64,000 nucleotides of DNA from CAMAVH01 sp964628235 (GTDB lineage Bacteria > Pseudomonadota > Alphaproteobacteria > SMXQ01). Under the pieces are notes generated by a model, which did no database searches, had not been told where the DNA came from, and saw only the letters and a program-made list of their open reading frames with translations. How positions within the stretch are numbered: position 1 is the stretch's first letter; every line of letters starts with the position of its first letter. Shown here piece by piece: positions 19,295-29,121 of this stretch. Both the position numbers and the translations under genes were made by a program. Location of the stretch: positions 1 through 64,000 of the forward strand of contig CAZVLU010000014.1 of assembly GCA_964628235.1 (NCBI GenBank), given 5' to 3'.

Positions 19295-20497
19295 TCAGCC
19301 CTTGATGCTGTGGAGTTGCGTGATGGGAAGCAACGCGCGCCAGCCGCGCGATTCTTGCTCGTCGATACGCGAGATGGCGATGCAGATCAAGTCGCCACCA
19401 TGCAACGAGCGATGTTTGACCAGGGCGGCGAGGCTGGCATCGGTGACGGCGTTGGCGACGAGGCGTCCGCCGGCGGGCAAAGCGGCCCAGCAGGCTTCCA
19501 ACAACCCTGGCGCGCTGATGCCGCCGCCAAGAAAGATCGCGTCGGGCGGCGGCAGGCCGGCGAGCGCCGCCGGCGCTTCGCCGCGGACGATCTGCAGGTC
19601 GGGCGCGCCGAGCGCCAGGGCGTTGCGGGCGATGCGGTCGGCGCGGACGGGATCGCGTTCGATGGCGACCGCTTTCATGGTCGGATCAGCGCGCAGCCAT
19701 TCTATGGCGATGGAGCCGGCGCCGGCGCCGACGTCCCACAGCATCTCGCCGGGCTTGGGCGCGAGGGTCGAGAGCGTCACGGCGCGGGTCTCGCGCTTGG
19801 TGATCTGGCCGTCATGTTCGAAGGCGTCGTCGGGCAGACCCGGCGTGAGCGGTCGCAGGATCGGCGCGGGGCCGGGCAGACATTCGACGGCGAGCGTCAC
19901 CAAATCGCGGGTGCGCGGCACGGCCCATTGGTCGGCGCTGGCGGCGATGACGGTTTCATCGAGCCCGCCGAGATGCTCGAAGGCGGCGATGCGGCTCGGG
20001 CCGAAGCCGCGCGCCGTCAGCAGGGCGGCGAGATCGGCGGCAGTCGCGCCGTCCTGCGTCAGGATCAGCAGCTTTGCGCCGGGCTGGATATGGCGCTGCA
20101 ATGCCGCGAGCGGACGGCCATGGACGGACAAATCGACCGCATCCTGGCGCGCCCACATCATGCGGGCGCAGGCTAGGGTGAAGGCCGAGTGATGCGGGAT
20201 CACGCGTAACTCGCCTGGCGCGAAGCGGCGGAGAAAGGTCGCGGCGATGCCGTAATGCAGCGGATCGCCGCTGGCCAGCGCGACGACGCGTTTGCCGCGA
20301 TATTCGGCGAGCTTGTCGAGCGCCGCTTCGATCGGCGATTGCATCGCGATGCGCGGCGCGCCGGTGTGAGGCGCCATCTCCAACTGGCGGTCGCCGCCGG
20401 TCAGCACTTCGGCATTGTCGATCAGGGTGCGCAAAGCTGGCGGCAAATCGTCCAACCCATCGACGCCGACGCCGATCACGGTGAGCCAGGGATTCAC
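19295..20497 (-). CDS. cobL: Precorrin-6Y C5,15-methyltransferase (decarboxylating)
   Basis: A 400-residue two-domain enzyme. The N-terminal half is a CbiE-type corrin methylase (LTVIGVGVDGLDDLPPALR, LASGDPLHYGIAATFLRRF). The C-terminal half from about residue 215 is a CbiT-type decarboxylating methyltransferase with LWDVGAGAGSIAIEWLR as SAM motif I. It methylates C5 and C15 and removes the acetate carboxyl of ring C. The fused form is typical of the aerobic pathway; anaerobic organisms often have separate cbiE and cbiT. It overlaps cobH by 4 bases. Confidence 0.93.
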   Translation of the reverse strand: MNPWLTVIGVGVDGLDDLPPALRTLIDNAEVLTGGDRQLEMAPHTGAPRIAMQSPIEAALDKLAEYRGKRVVALASGDPLHYGIAATFLRRFAPGELRVIPHHSAFTLACARMMWARQDAVDLSVHGRPLAALQRHIQPGAKLLILTQDGATAADLAALLTARGFGPSRIAAFEHLGGLDETVIAASADQWAVPRTRDLVTLAVECLPGPAPILRPLTPGLPDDAFEHDGQITKRETRAVTLSTLAPKPGEMLWDVGAGAGSIAIEWLRADPTMKAVAIERDPVRADRIARNALALGAPDLQIVRGEAPAALAGLPPPDAIFLGGGISAPGLLEACWAALPAGGRLVANAVTDASLAALVKHRSLHGGDLICIAISRIDEQESRGWRALLPITQLHSIKG

Positions 20498-21144
20498 GGC
20501 GACGGCGCGTTGGTCAGCGCGTCGCCAGCCAGGGCGTTGACGGCGGCGGCGGCGAGCGCGCTGCCGCCGAAGCGGCCGCGCAGGGTCACGAAGGGAATGT
20601 CGCCGGCATCGCGGATCAAAGCATCCTTCGATTCGGCGGCGCCGACGAAGCCGATGGGAAAGCCGAGGATCAAGGCCGGCTTGGGCGCGCCCTCACCCAG
20701 CAGTTCGAGCAAGCGAAAGAGCGCGGTCGGCGCGTTGCCGATGGCGACGATGGCGCCCGCCAGATGCGGCTGCCAAAGATCGACGGCTGCTGCCGTGCGG
20801 GTGTTGCCGATGCGGTGGGCGATGGCGTCGACGTCTGCATGGTCGAGCGTGCAGATGATTGGGTTCGCGGCGGGCAGGCGGGCGCGGATGATGCCTTCGG
20901 CGGTCATGCGGCCATCGCACAGGATCGGCGCGCCGGCCAGAAGCGCGGCACGGCCCATCGCCAAAGCGCCGGGTGATGCGACGATGTCCTTGGCAATATC
21001 CGGCAGGGCGCAGGCGTGGATCAAGCGCAGCGCCAAAGGTCGCAGGTCCGAGGCCAGATGCGACAGATCTACGGCTTGCTCGACCGCCGCCTGGCTGGCG
21101 CGATAGATCGCCTGCGGGTCGCGGATATAGTCGTAGGCGGTCAT
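20494..21144 (-). CDS. cobH: Precorrin-8X methylmutase
   Basis: A 216-residue isomerase that moves the C11 methyl to C12, giving hydrogenobyrinate or cobyrinate. His 43 in RLIHACALPD matches the catalytic histidine position known from the Pseudomonas denitrificans enzyme. Other family marks are TCD-like ILCDGRMTAEGI, NPIICTLD and GFPIGFVGAAESKDAL. The N-terminus YDYIRDPQAIYRAS is typical. It lies 6 bases after cbiX on the same strand. Confidence 0.95.
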   Translation of the reverse strand: MTAYDYIRDPQAIYRASQAAVEQAVDLSHLASDLRPLALRLIHACALPDIAKDIVASPGALAMGRAALLAGAPILCDGRMTAEGIIRARLPAANPIICTLDHADVDAIAHRIGNTRTAAAVDLWQPHLAGAIVAIGNAPTALFRLLELLGEGAPKPALILGFPIGFVGAAESKDALIRDAGDIPFVTLRGRFGGSALAAAAVNALAGDALTNAPSP

Positions 21145-21150
21145 GTGGCT

Positions 21151-22173
21151 TTAGCCGCGCGGACCATGCGGATGGGCATGGTCATGATCATGCGTAGGGT
21201 CATGCGGATGATCGTGGCCATGGACGTGTCCGTGGCCGTCATGATCATGATGATCATGGCTGTCGCCGGGCGCGCGGACATGATGGTGATGGCCGACCTG
21301 GGCTTGGCCGGCGGCGGCCTCGTAACCCAGCACCTGCTCGCGGTATTTGCACAGGCGGCAGTTCATCACGTTCATGCCGATGTCGGTCTCGCCCATGCGC
21401 TCGACGATGGTCTCGATCACCAGCGGGTGGTCTTTCAAGTAATCGGCCTTGAGAATTTCGATCTCGGGATGGCGCAGGGCGGCCTCGTCGGCGGCCGCAT
21501 AGACGCGTTTCACCAGCACGCCGGTGAACAGGAAATAGGGAAAGACGACGATGCGCTTGAAGCCGAGCCTCGCGGCGCGGTCGAGCGCCGCGCCGACTTT
21601 CGGCTCGGTGACGCCGGAGAAAGCGACTTCGGCCCAGCCGTAGCCGAGGCCCTCCCACAACATGCGCGCCAGCTTCGAGATATTGCCGTTGGCGTCGGGA
21701 TCGTTGGTGCCGCGGCCGACGACGAGCAATAGGCTGTCGGCGCGGGCGATGCCGCGGGCGGACATTTCCTCGGCTTCCGTGATGCGCGCGGCGGCGGCGG
21801 CGATCAATTTCGGCTCGAGCGCCAATTCGCGGCCGAATTCGACGGCGACGTCGGGCCGGATGGCGGCGAAGCTGTTGAGCTCCGAAGGAATGTCGTTCTT
21901 CACATGGCCGGCGGCGAACAGCATGATCGGCAGCGCGATGATCTTGCGTGCCCCCTGATCGTAGAGCGCATCGAGGCTGCTGCCGATGTTGGGAGACGCG
22001 AATTCGAGATAACCCCGCTCGACCGGCATCGGCGCCAAACGCCGGGTCACGGCCTGGCGAAAGGTCTCGAACTCGGCGACGCCTTCGCCATCGCGGCTGC
22101 CGTGGCCGCAGAGCAGCACGGCGGTTTTCGCGTCGTTCATTCTTGTGTCGCTCATTTTCGTTTCGGGAGTCAT
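21151..22173 (-). CDS. cbiX: Sirohydrochlorin cobaltochelatase CbiX with Fe-S motif and His-rich tail
   Basis: A 340-residue long-form CbiX with two chelatase domains. The active-site histidines are likely His 24 (CGHGSRDGEG) and His 90 (LFAAGHVKNDIP). MNCRLCKYR near 270-278 is a CxxC-type cluster motif reported for long CbiX proteins. The C-terminal 46 residues contain 19 histidines, with Asp and Gly, a probable metal store or delivery tail. It inserts cobalt early, into sirohydrochlorin. Start choices are residues 1, 7 and 12. It heads the ring-synthesis operon and diverges from cbiB. Confidence 0.92.
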   Translation of the reverse strand: MTPETKMSDTRMNDAKTAVLLCGHGSRDGEGVAEFETFRQAVTRRLAPMPVERGYLEFASPNIGSSLDALYDQGARKIIALPIMLFAAGHVKNDIPSELNSFAAIRPDVAVEFGRELALEPKLIAAAAARITEAEEMSARGIARADSLLLVVGRGTNDPDANGNISKLARMLWEGLGYGWAEVAFSGVTEPKVGAALDRAARLGFKRIVVFPYFLFTGVLVKRVYAAADEAALRHPEIEILKADYLKDHPLVIETIVERMGETDIGMNVMNCRLCKYREQVLGYEAAAGQAQVGHHHHVRAPGDSHDHHDHDGHGHVHGHDHPHDPTHDHDHAHPHGPRG

Positions 22174-22223
22174 GGCTTGCCTTTGTGATGGACGGCGCAG
22201 GGCCGAATCCCCAGGATGCGGCC

Positions 22224-23261
22224 ATGCTGACCGATCTTCTGAGCTCTGAGTTTACCGTATCGACGCAGCAGATGCTGCGGGATCTCGTGCCGGGGCCGGG
22301 CGGCCCGCCGCCGGCGCTGTTGTTGCTGCTCGCCTTGATGCTGGACTGGCTCACGGCCGGATTCGGCTGGCTGTGGCGCGCGCTGCCGCATCCAGTCGCC
22401 GCGATCGGCGCTCTGGTCGGCGGGTTGGAACGCCGGCTCAACCGTGATGGGCGTTCGGTCGGCGCCTTGCGCACGCGCGGCGCATTGACGGTGCTGATCG
22501 TCGTCGGCCTGGCGGCGGGCATCGGCTGGGCTCTGGCCTATGCTGGCGGCTTGCTCCCCTACGGCTGGCTGATCGAGCTGTTCGTCGTCACCGTGCTGTT
22601 GGCGCAACGCAGTCTGTTCGCCCATGTGCACCGCGTCGGCAAGGCGCTGCGGCTGAACGGCCTCGAAGGCGGCCGCGCGGCGGTCGCCCATATCGTCGGC
22701 CGTGACGTGACGGCGCTCGACGAATACGGCGTGGCGCGCGCCGCCATCGAAAGCGGCGCGGAGAATTTCAGCGACGCGGTGGTGGCGCCAGTGTTCTGGT
22801 ATCTGCTGCTCGGCCTGCCGGGCATGCTGGCTTACAAGGCGGTCAACACGCTCGACAGCATGATCGGCTATCGCACGCCGCGTTATGAGCAGTTCGGCAA
22901 GGTTGCGGCTCGGCTTGATGACGCCGCGAATTTGATCCCGGCGCGGCTGTCGGCCTTGATTTTGGCTTTGGCCGCGCTCGCCACGCCGACGGCGAACGCC
23001 TGGCGCGCCCTCGTCACGGTGTTGCGCGACGCTAAGAAGCATCGCTCGCCCAACGCCGGTTGGCCGGAAGCGGCGATGGCCGGCGCGCTCGATCTGGCGC
23101 TCGCCGGCCCCCGGCCCTATCACGGCCAGATGCAGCGGAGCCCTTGGATCGGGACGGGACGCGCGCGCGCCACGCCGCACGACATCACGCGCGCCTTGTA
23201 CCTCTATGTCGTCGCCTGCCTGTTGGTGGTCGCGGCGAGCGCTGTGACGGCGCTGGTCTAG
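22224..23261 (+). CDS. cbiB: Adenosylcobinamide-phosphate synthase CbiB (CobD in the aerobic nomenclature)
   Basis: A 345-residue integral membrane protein that attaches aminopropanol (or its phosphate) to adenosylcobyric acid. Family marks include DWLTAGFGWLWRALPHPVAAIG near the N-terminus, GRDVTALDEYGVARAAIES, AVVAPVFWYLLLGLPG and AYKAVNTLDSMIGYRTPRYEQFG. The C-terminus is hydrophobic. The ATG at 22224 is chosen because AGGA lies 7 bases upstream; an earlier in-frame ATG at 22188 is possible. It diverges from cbiX and converges with cobQ. Confidence 0.92.
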   Translation: MLTDLLSSEFTVSTQQMLRDLVPGPGGPPPALLLLLALMLDWLTAGFGWLWRALPHPVAAIGALVGGLERRLNRDGRSVGALRTRGALTVLIVVGLAAGIGWALAYAGGLLPYGWLIELFVVTVLLAQRSLFAHVHRVGKALRLNGLEGGRAAVAHIVGRDVTALDEYGVARAAIESGAENFSDAVVAPVFWYLLLGLPGMLAYKAVNTLDSMIGYRTPRYEQFGKVAARLDDAANLIPARLSALILALAALATPTANAWRALVTVLRDAKKHRSPNAGWPEAAMAGALDLALAGPRPYHGQMQRSPWIGTGRARATPHDITRALYLYVVACLLVVAASAVTALV

Positions 23262-23268
23262 CGCGGCG

Positions 23269-24786
23269 CTAGTCATCGTCGCTCTCGCGGCGGGCGCTGG
23301 CGATCTCGAGCAGCCGCTCGACATCGACATGGTCGGCGATATGGGCGGCGAGCTTGTCGAGCGTCGCGTCGATCAGCGCGTCGTAATTGTCGAGGCGCGA
23401 GGCGACGCCGAGTTCGGCGAGAAAGGCGCGGCGGAAGGCGTCGGCGCCGAACAGGCCGTGCAGATAGGTGCCGGCGATGCGGCCGTCTTCCGAACGAGCT
23501 CCCTCCGCCTGGTTGCCGATCATGGCGAAGGGCTTGTCGCGGCCCGGTCCGTCGCTGACGCCCATGTGCATTTCGAAGCCGGCGACCGGTTGGCCGCTCG
23601 CCAGATGGCTGCCGGAGACATGGCGCAGCGCCTTGGTCGCCGTCATCTCGGTGTCGATGTCGAGCAGGCCGAGGCCTGGCGTGTCGCCAGCGGGGCCTTC
23701 GAGACCCAAGGGATCGCGCACGACGCGGCCGAGCATCTGATAGCCGCCGCAGATGCCGAAGACCTTGCCGCCGCGTTCCAAATGCGCGGCGATGTCGGTG
23801 TCCCAGCCCGACTCGTACAGCGTCTGCAAGTCGGCGCGCGTCGCTTTCGAGCCGGGCAGCAGGATCATGTCGGCGGGCGGCAGCGGCTCGCCGGGCATGA
23901 CGATGGTGAGGCGCACATTGGGCTCGGCGGCGAGCGGGTCGAGATCGTCGAAATTGCCGACACGCGGCCAGCAGGGCGCCACGATGCGGACGGTCTTCTC
24001 GCGCTTGGCGTCGTCATTGTCATGGACATGCGTCGAGCGCATCTCGGTGCGGCTCGGCAGGGCCATGCCGTCTTCCGCCGGCAGTTTGTTGGCATCTTGA
24101 AACCACGGCAGCACGCCGAGGCAAGTCCAGCCGGTGTGCGCCTCGATGATGTCGATGGCGGGCGCAAAGAGCGCCGCGTCGCCGCGAAACTTGTTGATGA
24201 TATAGCCCTTCACGCGCGCCCGCTCGCTCTCCGATAGCAACGCATGGGTGCCGACGAGTGAGGCGAGGACGCCGCCGCGCTCGATGTCGGCGACCAGGAT
24301 CACCGGCAAGTCGGCGGCTTCGGCGAAGCCCATGTTGGCGATGTCGTCGGCGCGCAAGTTCGCTTCGGCCGGGCTGCCCGCCCCTTCGGCGACGATGAGT
24401 TCGGCATCGGCTTCGAGGCGCACGAAGCTTGCCAGCACAGCCGGCATCAGCTTGGCCTTGAGATTGCGATAATCGGCGGCGCTGGTCGCCCCCTGTGCCT
24501 GGCCTTGCACCACGACCTGCGCCGTGCGTTCGCCTTGCGGCTTCAACAGCACCGGGTTCATGTCGGAGAGAGACGGGGTGCGGCAGGCTTTGGCTTGCAG
24601 CGCTTGGGCGCGGCCGATCTCGCCGCCGTCGAGGGTGACAGCGGCGTTGTTCGACATGTTCTGCGGCTTGAAGGGACGCACGGCGAGTCCGCGGTCGGCG
24701 AACAGGCGACAGAGGCCGGCGGCGACGAGGGACTTGCCGACGTCGGACCCGGTGCCTTGCAGCATGATCGCCGCCGCTTTCGTCAT
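23269..24786 (-). CDS. cobQ: Cobyric acid synthase
   Basis: A 505-residue glutamine amidotransferase that amidates side chains b, d, e and g of adenosylcobyrinic acid a,c-diamide. The N-terminal synthetase domain has MLQGTGSDVGKSLVAAGLCRLF and FKPQNMSNNAAVT, the family hallmark. The glutaminase domain has FGICGGYQMLG with the catalytic Cys and GTYLHGLF with the His. Length is normal. It is the last gene of the riboswitch-controlled run cobP-cobW-cobN-cobO-cobQ. Confidence 0.95.
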   Translation of the reverse strand: MTKAAAIMLQGTGSDVGKSLVAAGLCRLFADRGLAVRPFKPQNMSNNAAVTLDGGEIGRAQALQAKACRTPSLSDMNPVLLKPQGERTAQVVVQGQAQGATSAADYRNLKAKLMPAVLASFVRLEADAELIVAEGAGSPAEANLRADDIANMGFAEAADLPVILVADIERGGVLASLVGTHALLSESERARVKGYIINKFRGDAALFAPAIDIIEAHTGWTCLGVLPWFQDANKLPAEDGMALPSRTEMRSTHVHDNDDAKREKTVRIVAPCWPRVGNFDDLDPLAAEPNVRLTIVMPGEPLPPADMILLPGSKATRADLQTLYESGWDTDIAAHLERGGKVFGICGGYQMLGRVVRDPLGLEGPAGDTPGLGLLDIDTEMTATKALRHVSGSHLASGQPVAGFEMHMGVSDGPGRDKPFAMIGNQAEGARSEDGRIAGTYLHGLFGADAFRRAFLAELGVASRLDNYDALIDATLDKLAAHIADHVDVERLLEIASARRESDDD

Positions 24787-24787
24787 T

Positions 24788-25393
24788 CTAGAACTCGACT
24801 CCGGCTTGCGCCTTCACGCCGGCGCGGAAGGGATGTTTCACCAGCGTCATCTCGGTGACGAGATCGGCGGCGTCGATCAGTTCAGGCTTGGCGTTGCGCC
24901 CGGTGATGATCACATGGGTGTCGGCCGGCTTGGCAGTGAGCGTGGCAAGCACCTCGTTGATATCGAGATAGTCGTAGCGCAGCGCGATGTTCAACTCGTC
25001 GAGCAGGATCATGCGATAGCTGGCGTCCATGATCAGCCGCTTGGCCTCGGCCCAGGCGGCTTCGGCGCTGGCGATGTCGCGCGCGCGGTCCTGGGTGTCC
25101 CAGGTGAATCCTTCGCCCATGGCGCGAATCGTCACCTGGTCGGGGAATTTCTCCAGCACCGTGCGTTCGCCGGTATCCCACTTGCCCTTGATGAACTGCA
25201 CGACACCGACGCGCATGCCATGACCGACGGCCCGCAGCACCATGCCGAAGGCGGCGGTCGACTTGCCCTTGCCGGTGCCGGTATGGACGATGACCAGGCC
25301 TTTTTCGATGGTCTTGCCGGCCATCATCTTGTCGCGCGATTCCTTGCGGATGCGCGCCTTCTCGTTGGCGCGTTGGTTCAGGTCATCGCTCAT
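24788..25393 (-). CDS. cobO: Cob(I)yrinic acid a,c-diamide adenosyltransferase (CobO/BtuR type)
   Basis: A 201-residue P-loop adenosyltransferase that attaches the 5'-deoxyadenosyl group to the reduced corrinoid. It has VIVHTGTGKGKSTAAFGMVLRA near the N-terminus, VVQFIKGKWDTGER, ILLDELNIALRY and VIITGRNA. The ATG at 25393 overlaps the cobN stop by 4 bases and matches the family's basic N-terminal helix; earlier in-frame starts lie inside cobN. The gene sits 1 base before cobQ's start codon region, so translation is probably coupled. Confidence 0.95.
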   Translation of the reverse strand: MSDDLNQRANEKARIRKESRDKMMAGKTIEKGLVIVHTGTGKGKSTAAFGMVLRAVGHGMRVGVVQFIKGKWDTGERTVLEKFPDQVTIRAMGEGFTWDTQDRARDIASAEAAWAEAKRLIMDASYRMILLDELNIALRYDYLDINEVLATLTAKPADTHVIITGRNAKPELIDAADLVTEMTLVKHPFRAGVKAQAGVEF

Positions 25394-28300
25394 AAGACAG
25401 CTTCCTTGCCGGAGAGTTTCATCAGTTCGCCGATGGCGCGGTTCGAGGTCGGCTTCCATAGGCCGCGCTCTTGCGCTTCAAGCAACCTAGCGCTCATTTC
25501 CTTGAGCGCCGCCGGATTGGCTTCGGCGACGAAGGCTTGCACCGCCGGATCTGCGATATAGGCGTCATAGACCGCGTCGAAATGGTGATCGGCGACGGCG
25601 CCGGTCGTCGCAGCGAAGGCGAAGAGATAATCGACCGTCGCCGCCATTTCGAAGGCGCCCTTGTAGCCGTGGCGCATGACGCCTTTGAGCCATTTGGGAT
25701 TGACGGCGCGGGCGCGCACGACGCGGCCGATCTCCTCGCGCAAAGTGCGGATGCGCGGCGACTCGGGGCGCGAATGGTCGTTGTGGTAGATCTCGGGCGC
25801 AGCCCCGCGCGCCTCGGTCACGGCGGCGGCGATGCCGCCCTCGAATTGGTAGTAATCGTCGGAATCGAGCAGGTCGTGCTCGCGGTTGTCCTGGTTGTGC
25901 AGCACGGCTTCGACTCGGGCTAGGCGTTTGCCGAAGGTATCGTGCGCCGCAGCGCCTTCCGCGCCGGCGCCGTAGGCATAGCCGCTCCAGGCGACGTAAG
26001 CCTTGGCGAGATCGGCGGCAGTGGACCAGCCGCGCTCATCGATCAAAGCTTGCAGCCCAGCGCCGTATGCGCCGGGCTTGGAGCCGAACACGCGATAGGT
26101 GGCGCGGCGTTCGGCGTCCTTTTGCGTCATGCCTTGCGCGATGAACGTTTCTTGCTCCTCATTTGCGCGGGCGGCGAGCGGGTTTTGATCGGCGGGTTCG
26201 TCGAGCGCGGCGACGGCGCGGGCTGCCGAATCGAACAGATCGATCAGGCCGGGGAAGGCATCGCGGAAAAAGCCGGAGACGCGCAGGGTCACGTCGATGC
26301 GCGGCCTATTCAAAATGGACAGCGGCAAAATCTCGAAGCCGGTGACGCGGCGCGAAGCGTTGTCCCAGGTCGGTTTGACGCCCATCAGCGCCAAGCCTTG
26401 GGCGATGTCGTCGCCGCCGGTGCGCATGTTGGACGTGCCCCACGCCGACAATGCTACGGCGCGCGGGTATTCGCCCTTCTCTTGGGCATGGCGTTCGATG
26501 AGCAGCGTCGCCGACTTCCAGCCGAGCGTCCAGGCAGCGGGCGTCGGCACGGCGCGGGTATCGACCGAATAGAAATTGCGGCCGGTCGGCAGCACGTCGG
26601 GCCGGCCGCGCGTCGGCGCGCCGCTCGGTCCCGGCGGCACGAAACGCCCGGCGAGACCGGCGAGCAGGCCGTTCAGTTCAGCGTCGCCGCACGCGGCGAC
26701 TGCGGGGCGCAACTGGCCGTCGATTTGCGCCATGACGCTTTGCGTGCGCAGCCAAGCTGCGTCGGGCTTGGCGTTGCCGGCGACCAGCTTGCGCGCGAGC
26801 AATTCAAGGCGCTCGACCGTATCGCCTGCGCTGCGCCACGGCGTGTCATGTTCAAGTGCAGTGGGGCGCGGGCCGCTCCAAGCTTCGGCCATGTCGCAAG
26901 CTAGCGGATCGACATCGAGGGCGAGGTCAGCGGCGAGGGCGCGCAGCAATGATGTTTCGCCGTCATTGCCCGCGCGCGGCACGCGGGCGAGCGCCACCAA
27001 CAGATCGGTGAGCTGATCACTGGTCGGGCTGACGCCGAAGATATGCAGGCCGTCGCGAATTTGCAGCTCTTTCAATTCGCAGAGATAGCCATCGAGCTTG
27101 GCAAGTGCGTCGATTTCGTCGGCGCTGGGCGAGATGCCGCAATCGGCGGCGATGCCGTGGCGGCGTGCGAGGTCGAGTATTTCGCCTGACAGCAGTTTGC
27201 AGCGGCGTGGATCGACGCCGCTGGCCTCGAAATATTCATCGACCAGCCGTTCGAGATCGCGCAACGGGCCGTAGGATTCGGCGCGCGTCAGCGGCGGCGT
27301 CAGATGATCGATGATGCAGGCGGCAGCCCGGCGCTTCGCCTGGGTACCCTCGCCGGGATCGTTGACGATGAAGGGGTAGAGATGCGGCAAGGGCCCGAGC
27401 GCCGCTTCGGGCAGGCAGTCCTCCGACAGCGCCAACGCCTTGCCCGGCAGCCATTCGAGATTGCCATGTTTGCCGAGATGGACGATGGCGTCGGCGCGAA
27501 AGGCGTCGCGGGCCCAGGCGTAAAAGGCGAGATAGCCATGCGGCGGTACTAGGGCCGGGTCATGGTAGCTCTGGCTCGGATCGATGTTGTAACCGCGCGC
27601 CGGTTGCAAGCCGATGGCGATATTGCCGCAGCGAAAGGCGGCGATAGCGAAGCGGCCGCAGTCGGTCTCGCCGGCACGGTAAAAGGGATCGCTTTCCGGC
27701 GCGCCCCAGCGTGCCGTCACCGCATCGCGCACGGCTTTGGGCAGGCGCGCGAAGAACATCTGATAGTCGGCGAGCGAGAGGCTTTCGGCCTCGATACCGC
27801 GCTTGTTGTGGTCATTGGTTTGGCCGGCGAGCACGCGCGCCACAAGCTCGGCGCCGTCCTTCGGTAGATCACGGACGTCATAGCCCGCGTTCTGCAAGGC
27901 GGTGAGGACGACGACGGCGGAGGCCGGCGTGTCGAGTCCGACGCCGTTGCCGATGCGGCCGTCGCGGTTGGGATAGTTCGCCAGCATCAGCGAGACTCGG
28001 CGGTCGTTCGCCGGCTTGCGGCGCAAGCGCGCCCAGCCGCCGGCCAGTTCGGCGACGAAGCGTAAGCGGTCGGCGATGGGCGCATAAGTGGTGATGTCGG
28101 CCTGCGTCGCGGCATCGCGCGACGTCGCGGCTTTGAAAGAGACGGCGCGGGTGATGAGACGGCCATCGACTTCGGGCAGCGCGATATTCATGGCGATGTC
28201 GCGCGGGTTGAGGCCGCGCGTGCCGTTGCGCCAAGCCGCTTCCGTGCCGCCCGAGAAGATCACCTGCAGCTCGGGCGCGTCGAACGCCGGCGCGTAAGGT

Positions 28301-29121
28301 TCGCCGGGTGTGGCGCGCGAGAAGCCGGTGGCGTTGAGGATCACGTCCGGCGGCGCCGCGGCCATGAGTTGATCGACGATGGCGGCGGACTGCGGCTCGC
28401 GCAAGCTCGCGGCGAAGATCGGCAGGGCGTTGAGGCCGGTGCGATCGAGCGCTGCGATGAGGCCATCGACTGGGGCGAGATTGCCGGCCTGGACCAGCGC
28501 GCGATAGAACAGGATCGCCGCCACGGGACGATCGGCCTGCCAATGGGCTTGCACTACGGTGAGGCTGTCCGCGCCGCCGGGCCAATAAACCCCGGCCCGC
28601 AGAAGCGGCTTCGGCTCTTGCCAGGCGGTCATGCCGACTGCGAGATCGGCTGCGTAGCGCAGCAGGTTGGCGGCATTGTCGGGGCCGCCTTCCGCCATGT
28701 AGCGCCATAAGCGATGGACCGCTTCGGCAGGCAGCGTGCTGTCGGCCATCAGATCGGCGTCGGGCGCGTCATCACCCGGCAGGCAGGCGAGGCGGATTCG
28801 TTTGGCGCGGCAGACTCCGACGATTTCACTGAGGCCATAGGGCCAGTAGCCGCGTCCGCCGAGCACGCGCAGAATCACCAGCTTGGCCTTGGCGATCACG
28901 CTCTCGACATAGAGATCGACAGAGTAATTGTGGCCGAGCGCCATGAGATTGGCGAGACGTAGCGAAGGCGCATCCGGCCCCAGCGCGCGCTGCGCACCGG
29001 CCAGCAGAGCGATCTCGCTGTCGGCAGCGGTGAGATAGACGATGTCGCCCGGCGTCTGGCCGAGATCGACCGCAGCCGAACCGTCGGCGATGTCGCCCGG
29101 TTGCGCTGCGAGAAGATGCAT
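25390..29121 (-). CDS. cobN: Cobaltochelatase subunit CobN
   Basis: A 1243-residue large chelatase subunit homologous to magnesium chelatase ChlH/BchH. It contains IVHLGKHGNLEWLPGKALALS, RDLERLVDEYFEASGVDPRR, LPTGRNFYSVDTRAVPT and AWGTSNMRTGGDDIAQGLALMG, all typical of CobN. In the aerobic pathway it inserts cobalt into hydrogenobyrinate a,c-diamide together with CobS and CobT AAA+/MIDAS subunits. Those partners are not in the window. Length is normal, so the protein is not truncated. It abuts cobW directly and overlaps cobO. Confidence 0.95.
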   Translation of the reverse strand: MHLLAAQPGDIADGSAAVDLGQTPGDIVYLTAADSEIALLAGAQRALGPDAPSLRLANLMALGHNYSVDLYVESVIAKAKLVILRVLGGRGYWPYGLSEIVGVCRAKRIRLACLPGDDAPDADLMADSTLPAEAVHRLWRYMAEGGPDNAANLLRYAADLAVGMTAWQEPKPLLRAGVYWPGGADSLTVVQAHWQADRPVAAILFYRALVQAGNLAPVDGLIAALDRTGLNALPIFAASLREPQSAAIVDQLMAAAPPDVILNATGFSRATPGEPYAPAFDAPELQVIFSGGTEAAWRNGTRGLNPRDIAMNIALPEVDGRLITRAVSFKAATSRDAATQADITTYAPIADRLRFVAELAGGWARLRRKPANDRRVSLMLANYPNRDGRIGNGVGLDTPASAVVVLTALQNAGYDVRDLPKDGAELVARVLAGQTNDHNKRGIEAESLSLADYQMFFARLPKAVRDAVTARWGAPESDPFYRAGETDCGRFAIAAFRCGNIAIGLQPARGYNIDPSQSYHDPALVPPHGYLAFYAWARDAFRADAIVHLGKHGNLEWLPGKALALSEDCLPEAALGPLPHLYPFIVNDPGEGTQAKRRAAACIIDHLTPPLTRAESYGPLRDLERLVDEYFEASGVDPRRCKLLSGEILDLARRHGIAADCGISPSADEIDALAKLDGYLCELKELQIRDGLHIFGVSPTSDQLTDLLVALARVPRAGNDGETSLLRALAADLALDVDPLACDMAEAWSGPRPTALEHDTPWRSAGDTVERLELLARKLVAGNAKPDAAWLRTQSVMAQIDGQLRPAVAACGDAELNGLLAGLAGRFVPPGPSGAPTRGRPDVLPTGRNFYSVDTRAVPTPAAWTLGWKSATLLIERHAQEKGEYPRAVALSAWGTSNMRTGGDDIAQGLALMGVKPTWDNASRRVTGFEILPLSILNRPRIDVTLRVSGFFRDAFPGLIDLFDSAARAVAALDEPADQNPLAARANEEQETFIAQGMTQKDAERRATYRVFGSKPGAYGAGLQALIDERGWSTAADLAKAYVAWSGYAYGAGAEGAAAHDTFGKRLARVEAVLHNQDNREHDLLDSDDYYQFEGGIAAAVTEARGAAPEIYHNDHSRPESPRIRTLREEIGRVVRARAVNPKWLKGVMRHGYKGAFEMAATVDYLFAFAATTGAVADHHFDAVYDAYIADPAVQAFVAEANPAALKEMSARLLEAQERGLWKPTSNRAIGELMKLSGKEAVL

